Shown here piece by piece: positions 50,718 to 59,440 of a DNA stretch of 64,000 nucleotides. The notes below the pieces were generated by a model. The model saw nothing but the letters and a program-made list of their open reading frames with translations. It ran no database searches and was not told where the DNA came from. Location: contig NZ_JAEKJR010000001.1 in NCBI RefSeq assembly GCF_017303155.1, positions 310,001 to 374,000 on the forward strand, written 5' to 3'. Source of the DNA: Microbulbifer salipaludis (lineage in GTDB: Bacteria > Pseudomonadota > Gammaproteobacteria > Pseudomonadales > Cellvibrionaceae). Position numbers and translations under genes: made by a program. Every line of letters starts with the position of its first letter. Positions within the stretch are counted from its first letter, which is position 1.

Positions 50718-51512
50718 TTACACTGGGTACCGCAACAGGGTCATGTGCAGCAGGTTTACCCCCCAGTGGGTAAACACACAGGCCCAGAAGCTGCCGCGCA
50801 GTTGCCACACCAGGGCATAACCGAGCCCGGCCACACCCACCAGAGCCATGAGTGCTGGCGTCGCTGCCCAGCCGGTGTGCAAGGTGGTAAATAGCGCGGC
50901 GACGAGAAGTGTCGGAAGCCAGCGCCATTTACCGGTGAGCCACTCACCCAGGCCGCGCTGCATCACCCAGCGAAAGAACCCCTCTTCCGCAATGCACACC
51001 ACCAGCAGGTTGATCAGTGCAGCAATGGCAATGGTGGCATTCAGTTTGGGAGAGACACCGAGCAGTAGCGCGCCCAATAACACCGGTACCGCGACTGCCG
51101 CGGCGATTACCGGCAGGTCCGCGCGCCTCAGGGGTTGCGGACGAAACAACATGAAAACCACCACCGTGAGCGCGATGATCGCCTTGGCCGGGCGTAAGCT
51201 CGCATAGATCACATTGCCTTCGGCATCGGTATAGGGTGCCAGCACGGTGATGTGGTCATTCCCGGGAACCAGGCCACTGTTGACCACCAGCATCAGTGCA
51301 CCGGTGATCACAAAACTCACGGCGCGCTTCCAGCGCCTGGCATTTTCCATGGCGACCAGCCCGAGCCAGATCGCCGGCGCAAAGACGCCGATCCAGCCGA
51401 ACGGTATTGCCAGCAAACACAGAAGCGACGCCGGCAGCCAGAGCGATTTCGTGTCGAAGGGTGTCGCAGCACGAATCACTGGCGTGCCGTCGTGAACATT
51501 GAGTGAAAACAT
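50718..51512 (-). CDS. CPBP family intramembrane glutamic endopeptidase
   Basis: A 264-residue multi-helix membrane protein of the CPBP (Rce1-like) family. The motifs are EEGFFRWVMQRGL (EExxxR) near residue 183, LFTTLHTGWAA (FxxxH type) near 215 and FTHWGVNLLH (HxxxN) near the C-terminus. An unusual cytoplasmic N-terminus, MFSLNVHDGTPVIRAATPFD, precedes the first helix. The 3' end is duplicated at 49236. No bacteriocin genes are nearby to suggest an immunity role. Confidence 0.85.
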   Translation of the reverse strand: MFSLNVHDGTPVIRAATPFDTKSLWLPASLLCLLAIPFGWIGVFAPAIWLGLVAMENARRWKRAVSFVITGALMLVVNSGLVPGNDHITVLAPYTDAEGNVIYASLRPAKAIIALTVVVFMLFRPQPLRRADLPVIAAAVAVPVLLGALLLGVSPKLNATIAIAALINLLVVCIAEEGFFRWVMQRGLGEWLTGKWRWLPTLLVAALFTTLHTGWAATPALMALVGVAGLGYALVWQLRGSFWACVFTHWGVNLLHMTLLRYPV

Positions 51513-51543
51513 AGAAAATCCATTTTCGGGTTCATCAAACGAG

Positions 51544-51568
51544 AGCAGGCGCCATCTTAGCGCCTGCT
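51544..51568 (-). terminator. Hairpin closing the cytochrome oxidase cluster
   Basis: AGCAGGCGC and GCGCCTGCT form a perfect nine-base stem with a seven-base loop 28 bases past the stop of the SCO gene. The following minus-strand sequence (CTCGTTTG) has only a short T run. Confidence 0.5.
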
Positions 51569-51596
51569 GAAATCCATTTCAGTGAAGAAGTGCGCG

Positions 51597-52265
51597 CTAT
51601 CCGTTATACGTGGCGCGCATGGATCGATAGGTGAGCTTCATTTTTGCCGGGTCCAACGGCGCCTTGAAAAATCCGTGATAATGTCCGCGAGGATTGATCA
51701 ATACAACCTGGGAGCCGTGATCCACGGTGTAATTACCGTCGTCCAGAGGCACCTTGTTGAACGGGACATTCAGCTGGTTGGCAAAGCGTTTCAGGTTGAG
51801 AAATTCGCCGGTAACCCCATAGAAGTCGGGATTGAAGTAGCGGACATAGCTGTGCAGCTGTTCGGGTTTATCCCGCTGTGGATCGACCGAAACCAGCAAA
51901 ATATCCGTATCTTCCTGCGTTTCCTCATCCAGTGTCTGGTAGAAATTATTCAGCGTCGCAAGCGTGGTGGGGCAAACATCTGGACAATGTGTAAAGCCGA
52001 AAAATACCAGGGTCCAGCGGCCCGCAAGCTCGGTTGTTTTGAACGCATCACCGGTATCCGCAAGCAGCTCGAACTCGTCAAGTATGCGCGGCCGCTCCAG
52101 CTTGATCGCACCATTGGCACGCAGCTCGGCATCGGTAATCACCCGCGGCTGACTCAATTTATTTAAGAAGCCGAGCAACACCGCAACCATGAACAACACC
52201 ATGATCGCAACGGTAAGATAAATTCCGCGTTTCTGCTCCCCGGTCTGCTGGACATTCTCGCTCAT
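51597..52265 (-). CDS. SCO1/SenC family copper chaperone
   Basis: A 222-residue membrane-anchored thioredoxin-fold protein that delivers copper to the CuA site of cytochrome oxidase subunit II. One N-terminal helix (YLTVAIMVLFMVAVLLGFLN) precedes the domain with the CxxxC site in FTHCPDVCPTTL near residue 92 and the distal His ligand in VDHGSQVVLI. It is the last gene of the cox/cta cluster, two bases after ctaB. Confidence 0.92.
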   Translation of the reverse strand: MSENVQQTGEQKRGIYLTVAIMVLFMVAVLLGFLNKLSQPRVITDAELRANGAIKLERPRILDEFELLADTGDAFKTTELAGRWTLVFFGFTHCPDVCPTTLATLNNFYQTLDEETQEDTDILLVSVDPQRDKPEQLHSYVRYFNPDFYGVTGEFLNLKRFANQLNVPFNKVPLDDGNYTVDHGSQVVLINPRGHYHGFFKAPLDPAKMKLTYRSMRATYNG

Positions 52266-52267
52266 GT

Positions 52268-53176
52268 TCAGGCCCCACTTGTCGGCAGCGCCACCAGATA
52301 GTGATCCAGCAGCATGATACAGAACAGTGCCATCAGGTAGATGATGGAGTATTTAAAAGTTTCCATCCCCGCTTTCGGGTTTTTGTCCCGCAGCATTTCA
52401 ATGGCCCAGTAAAGGAAACCAATCCCCAGTACGACAGCGCCCAACAAATACATCCAGCCGAGCATGGCCGTCGCAAACGGAAGCAGGCTCACCGCAAACA
52501 GGATGATGGTGTAAAGAAGTATATGGACTTTGGTGTAACGCACACCGTGGGTGATGGGCAGCATGGGAATTTCTGCCTTGGCGTAATCGTCACGGCGATG
52601 CACCGCCAGCGCCCAGAAATGGGGTGGCGTCCAGGCGAAGATGATCAGCGCAAGCAGTAACCCGTGGCCGTGCATTTCGCCAGTGACCGCGACCCAACCC
52701 AGCAGAGGTGGCGCCGCACCGGCGAGACCACCGATCACAATGTTCTGTGGTGTCGCACGCTTCAGAAACATGGTGTAGACAACGGCATAGCCCAACAGCG
52801 ACAGCAAGGTCAGCCAGGCGGTCAGTGGGTTCACAAACGCGAGCAAAATCGCCATTCCGCTGCACCCGAGAACGAGCGCAAAGACCAGCGCTTTCTGCGG
52901 TTCAACCCGCCCCCGCGCCACCGGACGGTTAGTGGTACGCGCCATCTTGATATCGACATGACGGTCCACCAGGTGATTCACCGCGGCGGCACCGCCAGCA
53001 CACAGGGCGATACCGAGGTTACCCAGTATCAGAATATCCAGTGGCACCATTCCCGGTACGGCCAGCAGCATGCCGATCACGGAGGTGAGAATCATCAACA
53101 TCACCACCCGCGGTTTGGTGAGTTCGTAGTAATCGCGCCAGCCGGCGCGCTGAACATTAACTGCCTGGATACTCAT
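52268..53176 (-). CDS. ctaB: Protoheme IX farnesyltransferase (haem O synthase)
   Basis: A 302-residue UbiA-family membrane enzyme that attaches a farnesyl group to haem B. The aspartate-rich substrate motif is NHLVDRHVDIKMARTTNRP near residue 70. The second conserved loop is HRRDDYAKAEIPMLP near 195. About eight to nine helices are present. The ATG at 53176 has AAGGTGG five bases upstream; a longer frame to 53242 is not needed. It precedes the SCO gene and follows ctaA. Confidence 0.94.
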   Translation of the reverse strand: MSIQAVNVQRAGWRDYYELTKPRVVMLMILTSVIGMLLAVPGMVPLDILILGNLGIALCAGGAAAVNHLVDRHVDIKMARTTNRPVARGRVEPQKALVFALVLGCSGMAILLAFVNPLTAWLTLLSLLGYAVVYTMFLKRATPQNIVIGGLAGAAPPLLGWVAVTGEMHGHGLLLALIIFAWTPPHFWALAVHRRDDYAKAEIPMLPITHGVRYTKVHILLYTIILFAVSLLPFATAMLGWMYLLGAVVLGIGFLYWAIEMLRDKNPKAGMETFKYSIIYLMALFCIMLLDHYLVALPTSGA

Positions 53177-53317
53177 GGTTACCACCTTGATAGCATTTTT
53201 ATAATTGGCCCAATCCCTTGGCCTTTCTGCGAGGCCGGTCACGTGGTGTGATCCGGCGTGCTCCTTTGTATTTAACCAGAGGTACGACTCTATCCTCTCG
53301 AAAAGATAATTTACCCG

Positions 53318-54370
53318 TTATGCAAAACTCCTGTTCGCTGCCTGCACGGTATTGATTCGATAACAGAAGGTCAGCAGGCTCAACAGTAACAGTGCCGCGC
53401 CCGCATTGTGTGCCACCGCGATCGACAGCGGCAGCGACATCACCACGTTCGCAATTCCGAGCCCCACTTGCAAGCACAACACAGCGAACAATCCCTGCGC
53501 CCAACGACGCGATCCTGCACACCAGGCGAGCAGGCAAAGCAGGCTTACCAGTAGCGTGACCACGATTGCGCCGATACGGTGTGTCATATGAATAGCCGTG
53601 CGCGCGTCACCTTCCAGAGCGCCACCCAGATAGTTCGGCCCGATCTGTTGAGCCACATTGAATCCCTGGGCGAAGTCCGTTTGTGGCCACCACTGGTTGT
53701 GGCAGGTGGGGAAATCCGGACAGGCGAGAGCCGCATAATTGGCACTGGTCCAGCCACCGAGGGTGATCTGTATACCCACTGCGACGACCGCCGCGATCGC
53801 AAGTGGACGCAATTTTTGCAATGCGGTGAATTCGTGTGGAGGGATCACGCGTTTGCGATAGCGCAGCCGTTCAACCAGCATCCACAGTAACGAGACTGTG
53901 GCCATCCCGCCCAGCAAATGTGCAGTCACCACTTGCGGCCACAGCTTGAGCGTCACCGTCCACATGCCAAACGCAGCCTGCAGTACGATCAGCCCCAGTA
54001 AAATGTGGCTCTGGATAAATCCGCGATGCCCACGGCGGCGCCAGAACATTACCGTGAGACCGGCCACCAATAGCAGCAGCATACCGGCGAAATAGCGATG
54101 CACCATTTCCGGCCAGGTTTTATCGGTTTCTACCGGGGTATCCGGGAATGCCAGGTTGGCGGCAGCAATTTCGTGGCCCTCATTCGGCCACAGCAGATGT
54201 CCATAGCAGCCGGGCCAGTCCGGGCACCCTAATCCCGCATGAGTCAGGCGGGTGAAGGCGCCGAGCACGATGACCACCAGTGCCAGGCCGGTGCCGATCA
54301 GGGCCAGGCGAAAGCGCCAGTCTTTTTTGTAATTTTTTCGCAATTCGGTGATGTCGGATTCCACATCCAT
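53318..54370 (-). CDS. ctaA: Haem A synthase (COX15/CtaA)
   Basis: A 350-residue membrane protein with about eight helices that oxidises haem O to haem A. The first conserved segment is GAFTRLTHAGLGCPDWPGCYG near residue 40. A paired Cys motif appears later (ALACPDFPTCHNQWWP), and haem-ligand His residues occur in MVHRYFAGMLLL, HLLGGMATVS, HMTHRIGAIV and AVAHNAGAAL. The ATG at 54370 has AGGAG eight bases upstream, preferred to a GTG at 54397. Confidence 0.94.
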   Translation of the reverse strand: MDVESDITELRKNYKKDWRFRLALIGTGLALVVIVLGAFTRLTHAGLGCPDWPGCYGHLLWPNEGHEIAAANLAFPDTPVETDKTWPEMVHRYFAGMLLLLVAGLTVMFWRRRGHRGFIQSHILLGLIVLQAAFGMWTVTLKLWPQVVTAHLLGGMATVSLLWMLVERLRYRKRVIPPHEFTALQKLRPLAIAAVVAVGIQITLGGWTSANYAALACPDFPTCHNQWWPQTDFAQGFNVAQQIGPNYLGGALEGDARTAIHMTHRIGAIVVTLLVSLLCLLAWCAGSRRWAQGLFAVLCLQVGLGIANVVMSLPLSIAVAHNAGAALLLLSLLTFCYRINTVQAANRSFA

Positions 54371-54460
54371 TTTGCTCTCTCCTGAGGCTAAATTCACAGG
54401 GGGCCTTTTTGATCCGGGTAGCGGCCGTGTTGACCTGGATAGCTACCCCGATCGCGACCT

Positions 54461-55111
54461 CTATTTTTCGTAGGAGTACTTCAGCAGTCGCTTGATATCT
54501 TTGAGTATCTGGTTGCCGGTATGCCGGTTGTCGTAAACCATCATGGCGAACCCGTTCTGATCCACCAGCAACACACTCGGCCGCACCAGTTGCGCGTGAT
54601 CGCTATCCGCCAGCCACTGGTCAACCTGCTGCATGTCTACGGAGGAAAAACGCAACAAAGGGTGCTGCCCGGCCAGTTCCCCATGGCGCAGTTCAGTGAG
54701 CGGCTCGCCGGTCACCAGCAAACGCTCGACGCGGGACGCTTTTTCGGCGAGGCGGATGTGGACCTGACGGGTGGTATACAGCAGCTTTTCGCATTCGCCT
54801 GCGCACTTCTCGTCCGCAACGATCAGGTAGCGCCACCTGGGCTCCGCATCAGACAGATTGATCCGCTGGCCATCGCGCTCGATCAGGTCGAGCTCGGCCA
54901 CCTGCTGGGCCGGCTTCAACAGTTCACCCTGATTGACGGTACTGGAAGGCATGCCAATGCCGGTGTAGAACACCACATAGGCGGCCAGGATGGGCAGCGC
55001 CACCGACGCAAATACCGTGAAACCCGCCAGGCGGCTGGGACCGCTTGTCGGGCGCTGGTTAACGCCCTCGCCACCGTTGGTGGAATGTTCGGTTTGGATA
55101 TTCTCTGCCAC
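54461..55111 (-). CDS. Cytochrome oxidase cluster protein, membrane-anchored thioredoxin-like
   Basis: A 216-residue protein with one N-terminal membrane helix (LAGFTVFASVALPILAAYVV) and a periplasmic domain with a Cys pair in VADEKCAGECEKLLYTTRQV and a C-terminal SVLLVDQNGFAMMVYDNRH, arranged like a SCO/thioredoxin fold. Such proteins occur at this position between SURF1 and ctaA in Pseudomonas-type clusters and are presumed assembly factors. It starts at a GTG with GAGG upstream. Confidence 0.75.
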   Translation of the reverse strand: MAENIQTEHSTNGGEGVNQRPTSGPSRLAGFTVFASVALPILAAYVVFYTGIGMPSSTVNQGELLKPAQQVAELDLIERDGQRINLSDAEPRWRYLIVADEKCAGECEKLLYTTRQVHIRLAEKASRVERLLVTGEPLTELRHGELAGQHPLLRFSSVDMQQVDQWLADSDHAQLVRPSVLLVDQNGFAMMVYDNRHTGNQILKDIKRLLKYSYEK

Positions 55112-55205
55112 GATCTAACCTCACTACTGCGCCGCCGTGTACCCGGAGCCCCGCCGGACTTGCCGGGAGACCGAGATCGGGTGGCTCGTTATTGTTATTC
55201 GTTGA

Positions 55206-56066
55206 TTATGTCTGTTCTGGCGAATTTTTAAACCACTTTTCTCGCACAATTTCCCGCGTTCTGGTCGCCGCCAATAACCACATGATCAGCAGTGCAGCGG
55301 CCATCATGAACCACTGCACGGCGTAGCCTCGGTGCTTTTGCGGGTTTGTGGTGATCAATTGCCAGTCGGTCACCAGCGCCGTGTCTGAGTCTGCCCCGAG
55401 TCGCACATGCCACTGGGGATGCTGCAGTCCCAGTTGCCGGCCCAGCCCCGTATCCATGGACTGGATACGGACGTGCTCGTCACCCGGTTTTGCGGGTGGG
55501 CGTGCACCCACCGTATCGCTTTCCGCGCTTGGATACAGAAACCCGGTCACCACCTTGGCGGCCAGGGGGTAACGCACTTCCGGTAGCTGATTGCGATCCG
55601 CCCCGGCAGCGAGCCAGCCGCGATTGATGAGCCAGCGGGATCTTTGCCCGGCCTTCGCGTCCCCAGCATTTGCGCTGACCTCAAATGCCTGTAACACCTC
55701 ATAACCCACACGCCCATTGCGCGTTCGATTATCGAGATACAGATATTCGTCGGTGTAGACCCCGAGCAAACGAACCGGGGTAAAGATTTCCAGGGATTCA
55801 AGGTCGGCGACCGCTACCGGCTGCGAGGAGAGGCGAGTGTTTACTTGCTGCAAAATCTGCTGCTTTTCTTCGGCGCGGTGGAGCTGCCAATTGCCGAGCC
55901 CAATCAGCAAAGGAAAAAATAACAGGCACAGGGCACTGAGAGTCCAGCTGCGGATAAATGCTACACTGGCTGCGCGCGGTGGTTCGCTCGCTTCCGTGGA
56001 GGATATTCCGGTCACGGTGGATACTGCGTTATCGTCTTTCTGCGACGATCTGATCGGAACAGTCAT
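55206..56066 (-). CDS. SURF1 family cytochrome oxidase assembly protein
   Basis: A 286-residue protein with the SURF1 plan: an N-terminal membrane helix followed by LGNWQLHRAEEKQQIL, a periplasmic domain (TDEYLYLDNRTRNGRVGYEV, SRWLINRGWLAAG) and a C-terminal helix (WFMMAAALLIMWLLAATR). SURF1 helps insert haem A into subunit I. It is divergent from a small DUF2909-type gene only 32 bases away. Confidence 0.9.
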   Translation of the reverse strand: MTVPIRSSQKDDNAVSTVTGISSTEASEPPRAASVAFIRSWTLSALCLLFFPLLIGLGNWQLHRAEEKQQILQQVNTRLSSQPVAVADLESLEIFTPVRLLGVYTDEYLYLDNRTRNGRVGYEVLQAFEVSANAGDAKAGQRSRWLINRGWLAAGADRNQLPEVRYPLAAKVVTGFLYPSAESDTVGARPPAKPGDEHVRIQSMDTGLGRQLGLQHPQWHVRLGADSDTALVTDWQLITTNPQKHRGYAVQWFMMAAALLIMWLLAATRTREIVREKWFKNSPEQT

Positions 56067-56098
56067 GCCAACAATACTTCTATAAATGGCGGTTAATT

Positions 56099-56323
56099 AT
56101 GTGGCTAAAAGCAATAATCGTGTTGCTGTTTCTCGCCGTGCTGGCCAGTCTGACCAGCGCCCTGCTTTTCCTTCTGCGCGACATGGGTGCGCCCGAGTCA
56201 AAGCGTACGCTCTATGCACTCGGAGTCCGTATTTCACTGGCGGCCCTGCTGCTTGTGGCCATCTGGTATGGCTTCCACAGTGGGGTACTCTCCAACACCG
56301 CGCCCTGGGCCAATCGATACTGA
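56099..56323 (+). CDS. Twin-transmembrane DUF2909 family protein
   Basis: A 74-residue protein with two membrane helices (LKAIIVLLFLAVLASLTSAL and ISLAALLLVAIWYGFHSGV) joined by a short loop, LRDMGAPESKRTLYALGVR, the conserved part of the family. It is the only plus-strand gene inside the oxidase cluster, converging with subunit III. The ATG has GGCGG upstream. Presumed oxidase-associated by context. Confidence 0.85.
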   Translation: MWLKAIIVLLFLAVLASLTSALLFLLRDMGAPESKRTLYALGVRISLAALLLVAIWYGFHSGVLSNTAPWANRY

Positions 56324-56332
56324 GCAATGGTC

Positions 56333-56362
56333 ATGGTGGATGGGCTGGTTCCCATCCACCAT
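56333..56362. terminator. Bidirectional hairpin between DUF2909 and subunit III genes
   Basis: ATGGTGGATGGG and CCCATCCACCAT form a perfect 12-base stem with a six-base loop between convergent genes. T runs are short on both sides, so termination may be partial. Confidence 0.55.
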
Positions 56363-56374
56363 TTGCATGCAGGT

Positions 56375-57265
56375 TTACGCACCCAGCACGTAAACAAAGA
56401 TAAACAGGCCTACCCAAACCACATCGACAAAGTGCCAGTACCAGCTCGCCGCCTCAAAACCAAAGTGGTCGTCGGGCTTGAAATGATGGGCAATGACCGA
56501 GCGCAGCAGCATAATCAGCAACATGATGGTTCCCAGCGTAACGTGCGCGCCGTGGAAACCGGTCAGCATAAAGAAGGTAGTGCCGTAGATGCCGGATTCG
56601 AGTGTTAATCCCAGTTGCTGATAGGCTTCGAGATATTCCTCTACCTGGAAAAACAGGAAGGTAAAGCCCAGCACAACGGTGGCACCCAGCCACAGATTGA
56701 ACCCCTGGCGCTTGCCCTTCTTCAGATACACATGGGCAATATGCACGGTCACGCTGGAAGCCAGCAGTAACACGGTGTTCAGCAGCGGCAGGTGCCAGGG
56801 GTCGATAATACCCTTGGGGCCAACCACTTTCGCCGCATCGCCGGCCACAGCCTGCTCCGGGGTCACCATCAATGGCCAGGTGTTCTGGAAGCCCTCCCAC
56901 AACATGTTGGAGGAGCCGCGGTCGCCCTCACCGCCCAGCCAAGGCAGGGTGAAGGTGCGAATGTAATACAGCGCACCAAAGAACGCCGCGAAGAACATCA
57001 CTTCAGAGAAAATAAACCAGCCCATACCCCACACATAGGAGCGCTTGAGCTGGTCGCTGTTGAGCCCCTGCATGTTTTCCCGGATCACCGCCGCAAACCA
57101 GAACCACAGCACCGTGGCCATGGATAGTGCGCCGGCAAAGAAAATATAGGAGCTACCGCCATTGATCCAATTGGCGGCACCGAAGGCCGTCAGGAAGATG
57201 CCGATGGTGGCGAAGATAGGCAGCCGGGACTGCTCGGGAACATAGTAGCTGCTTTCGGTGGCCAT
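56375..57265 (-). CDS. ctaE: Cytochrome c oxidase subunit III
   Basis: A 296-residue membrane subunit with seven helices. Family segments include RSYVWGMGWFIFSEVMFFAA, ASSVTVHIAHVYLKKG and GTTFFMLTGFHGAHVTLGTI, ending ASWYWHFVDVVWVGLFIFVY. It follows the CtaG gene by six bases on the same strand. Confidence 0.95.
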   Translation of the reverse strand: MATESSYYVPEQSRLPIFATIGIFLTAFGAANWINGGSSYIFFAGALSMATVLWFWFAAVIRENMQGLNSDQLKRSYVWGMGWFIFSEVMFFAAFFGALYYIRTFTLPWLGGEGDRGSSNMLWEGFQNTWPLMVTPEQAVAGDAAKVVGPKGIIDPWHLPLLNTVLLLASSVTVHIAHVYLKKGKRQGFNLWLGATVVLGFTFLFFQVEEYLEAYQQLGLTLESGIYGTTFFMLTGFHGAHVTLGTIMLLIMLLRSVIAHHFKPDDHFGFEAASWYWHFVDVVWVGLFIFVYVLGA

Positions 57266-57271
57266 AGTTTT

Positions 57272-57850
57272 TTATCCCTCTCGCTCGGAGTCGGTATTTT
57301 TGTTGTTCGCTTGTTTGGCAATTCTTTCCGTGACATCAAACAGCGTGTAGGAAAGCGTAATGGTGTTTACACCGGCAGGCAGATCCGGGTCGACGATAAA
57401 GCGCAGCCCCAGTTCGGCCGTTTCTCCGGCAGCGAGCGCCTGCTGGTTAAAGCAGAAACACTCGGTCTTGTGGAAATAGCTCGCCGCCTTGAATGGCACC
57501 ACGCTGGGAATTGCCTGGCCGATCATGTCAGCGTCGGTGGGATTGCGTGCATGGAACACGGTGTCCACCGCCTCACCGGGATGCACATAGATTTCCACCG
57601 TGTCGGGCTTGAATTCCCAGGGCATGTTTTCATTGTTGCTGGCAACAAACTGCACTTTTACCCTGCGCTCCGTGTCCACCGCCGCCGGCACCGCCTCATA
57701 GCGGCCACCGGTTTTCCCGTTGAGCCCGGTGACCTCACAGAAAGCGTCGTAGAGCGGCGGCATGATGAACAAGGCAAAGCCGAGCATGCTGACCGCGAGG
57801 GTCAGCATCTTGACGGTGGTTTTTGCATTGGCACTCATGGACATGGGCAT
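57272..57850 (-). CDS. ctaG: Cytochrome c oxidase assembly protein CtaG/Cox11
   Basis: A 192-residue copper chaperone for the CuB site of subunit I. One N-terminal helix (LTLAVSMLGFALFIMPPLYD) and an immunoglobulin-like domain carry the copper-binding Cys pair in KTECFCFNQQALAAGE. The preceding FKAASYFH and the later LRFIVDPDLP are typical. Three clustered ATG codons make the exact start uncertain by up to five residues. It lies between subunits I and III. Confidence 0.94.
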   Translation of the reverse strand: MPMSMSANAKTTVKMLTLAVSMLGFALFIMPPLYDAFCEVTGLNGKTGGRYEAVPAAVDTERRVKVQFVASNNENMPWEFKPDTVEIYVHPGEAVDTVFHARNPTDADMIGQAIPSVVPFKAASYFHKTECFCFNQQALAAGETAELGLRFIVDPDLPAGVNTITLSYTLFDVTERIAKQANNKNTDSEREG

Positions 57851-57865
57851 TACCTGCTCACGTAA

Positions 57866-59416
57866 TCAGCGCACGACCGGTGGCGTGCTGAAAGTGTGGT
57901 AGGGCGCCGGTGATGGCACGCTCCACTCCAGTCCTTCCGGGTTTTCCCAGACCTCGTCGGTGGCTTTTTTGCCGCCCTTCACGGTGCGAATCACGTTGAA
58001 CAGGAACACGATTTGCGCCGCGCCGAACAGGAAAGCGCCCACACTGGCGATCTGGTTGAAATCGGCAAACTGCAGCGCGTAATCGGGAATACGGCGCGGC
58101 ATGCCGGCAAGGCCGACGAAGTGCATGGGGAAGAAGGTCACATTCAGGCCGACAAACGCCATCCAGAAATGCACTTTACCCATGGTCTCGTTGTACATGT
58201 TGCCGGTCCACTTCGGCAACCAGTAATACACACCCGCGGTGATCGAGAAGATGGCCCCGGGCACCAGTACGTAGTGGAAGTGCGCCACCACAAAGTAGGT
58301 ATCGTGATACTGGAAGTCCGCCGGTGCGATGGCGAGCATCAGGCCGGAGAAACCACCCAGGGTAAACAGGATCACGAAGGCAATGGAAAACAGCATGGGG
58401 GTTTCGAAGGTCATCGACCCGCGGAACATGGTGGTTACCCAGTTGAACACCTTCACCCCGGTGGGCACAGCAATCAGCATAGTGGCGTACATGAAGAACA
58501 GCTCACCGGCAATCGGCATACCCACGGTAAACATGTGGTGCGCCCATACGATAAAGCTGAGGAAGGCGATCGACGCGGTGGCGTACACCATGGAGCTGTA
58601 ACCAAACAGCGGCTTGCGCGCGAAGGTGGGAATGATCGCCGACACAATGCCGAAGGCCGGCAGGATCATGATGTACACCTCAGGGTGACCGAAGAACCAG
58701 AACACATGCTGGAACAGGACCGGGTCACCACCACCGGCAGCACTGAAGAAGCTGGTACCGAAGTGAATGTCCATCAACATCATGGTCACCACACCGGCGA
58801 GTACCGGCATCACCGCAATCAGCAGATACGCGGTGATCAACCAGGTCCACACGAACAGCGGCATCTTCATCAGCGTCATACCGGGAGCACGCATATTCAA
58901 AATGGTGGCCACGATATTGATCGCCCCCATGATGGAAGACGCACCCATGATGTGCACTGCAAAGATAAAGAAGGTCACGCTGGGTGGCGCGTACTCAGTG
59001 GAGAGTGGTGCGTAGAAGGTCCAACCGAAATCCGGTGCACCCCCTTCCATGAACAGGGTGGAAACCAACATCGCAAAGGCGAATGGCAGAATCCAGAAAC
59101 TCCAGTTGTTCATGCGCGGCAGCGCCATGTCCGGGGCGCCGATCATCATCGGTACCATCCAGTTGGCGAGCCCCACAAAGGCGGGCATCACCGCACCGAA
59201 CACCATGATCAGGCCATGCATGGTGGTCATCTGGTTGAAGAAGGCCGGCTGCACAATCTGCAGGCCGGGCTGGAACAATTCGGCGCGAATAACCAGCGCC
59301 ATACAACCGCCAAGCAGGAACATCGCAAAACTGAACCACAGGTACATCGAGCCGATGTCCTTGTGGTTAGTGGTGTAGAGCCAGCGGGTAAAACCGGGTT
59401 TGGGACCGTGTGCCAT
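57866..59416 (-). CDS. ctaD: Cytochrome c oxidase subunit I
   Basis: A 516-residue 12-helix catalytic subunit with haem a, haem a3 and CuB. The His-Tyr cross-link site is WFFGHPEVYIMILP. The paired CuB histidines are in VWAHHMFTVGMP, and the haem ligand pair is in YFVVAHFHYVLVPG. The N-terminal haem-ligand region reads TTMHGLIMVFGAVMPAFVG. Length is normal for aa3-type enzymes. Confidence 0.97.
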   Translation of the reverse strand: MAHGPKPGFTRWLYTTNHKDIGSMYLWFSFAMFLLGGCMALVIRAELFQPGLQIVQPAFFNQMTTMHGLIMVFGAVMPAFVGLANWMVPMMIGAPDMALPRMNNWSFWILPFAFAMLVSTLFMEGGAPDFGWTFYAPLSTEYAPPSVTFFIFAVHIMGASSIMGAINIVATILNMRAPGMTLMKMPLFVWTWLITAYLLIAVMPVLAGVVTMMLMDIHFGTSFFSAAGGGDPVLFQHVFWFFGHPEVYIMILPAFGIVSAIIPTFARKPLFGYSSMVYATASIAFLSFIVWAHHMFTVGMPIAGELFFMYATMLIAVPTGVKVFNWVTTMFRGSMTFETPMLFSIAFVILFTLGGFSGLMLAIAPADFQYHDTYFVVAHFHYVLVPGAIFSITAGVYYWLPKWTGNMYNETMGKVHFWMAFVGLNVTFFPMHFVGLAGMPRRIPDYALQFADFNQIASVGAFLFGAAQIVFLFNVIRTVKGGKKATDEVWENPEGLEWSVPSPAPYHTFSTPPVVR

Positions 59417-59440
59417 ATCTAAACTCCTCTCGGCTCCTGC

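Noticed and set aside
58013..59422. A 469-codon His/Gly-rich plus-strand frame opposite ctaD
   Set aside because: Antisense of cytochrome oxidase subunit I; the His/Gly richness reflects complementary Met/Val/Ala/Pro codons.
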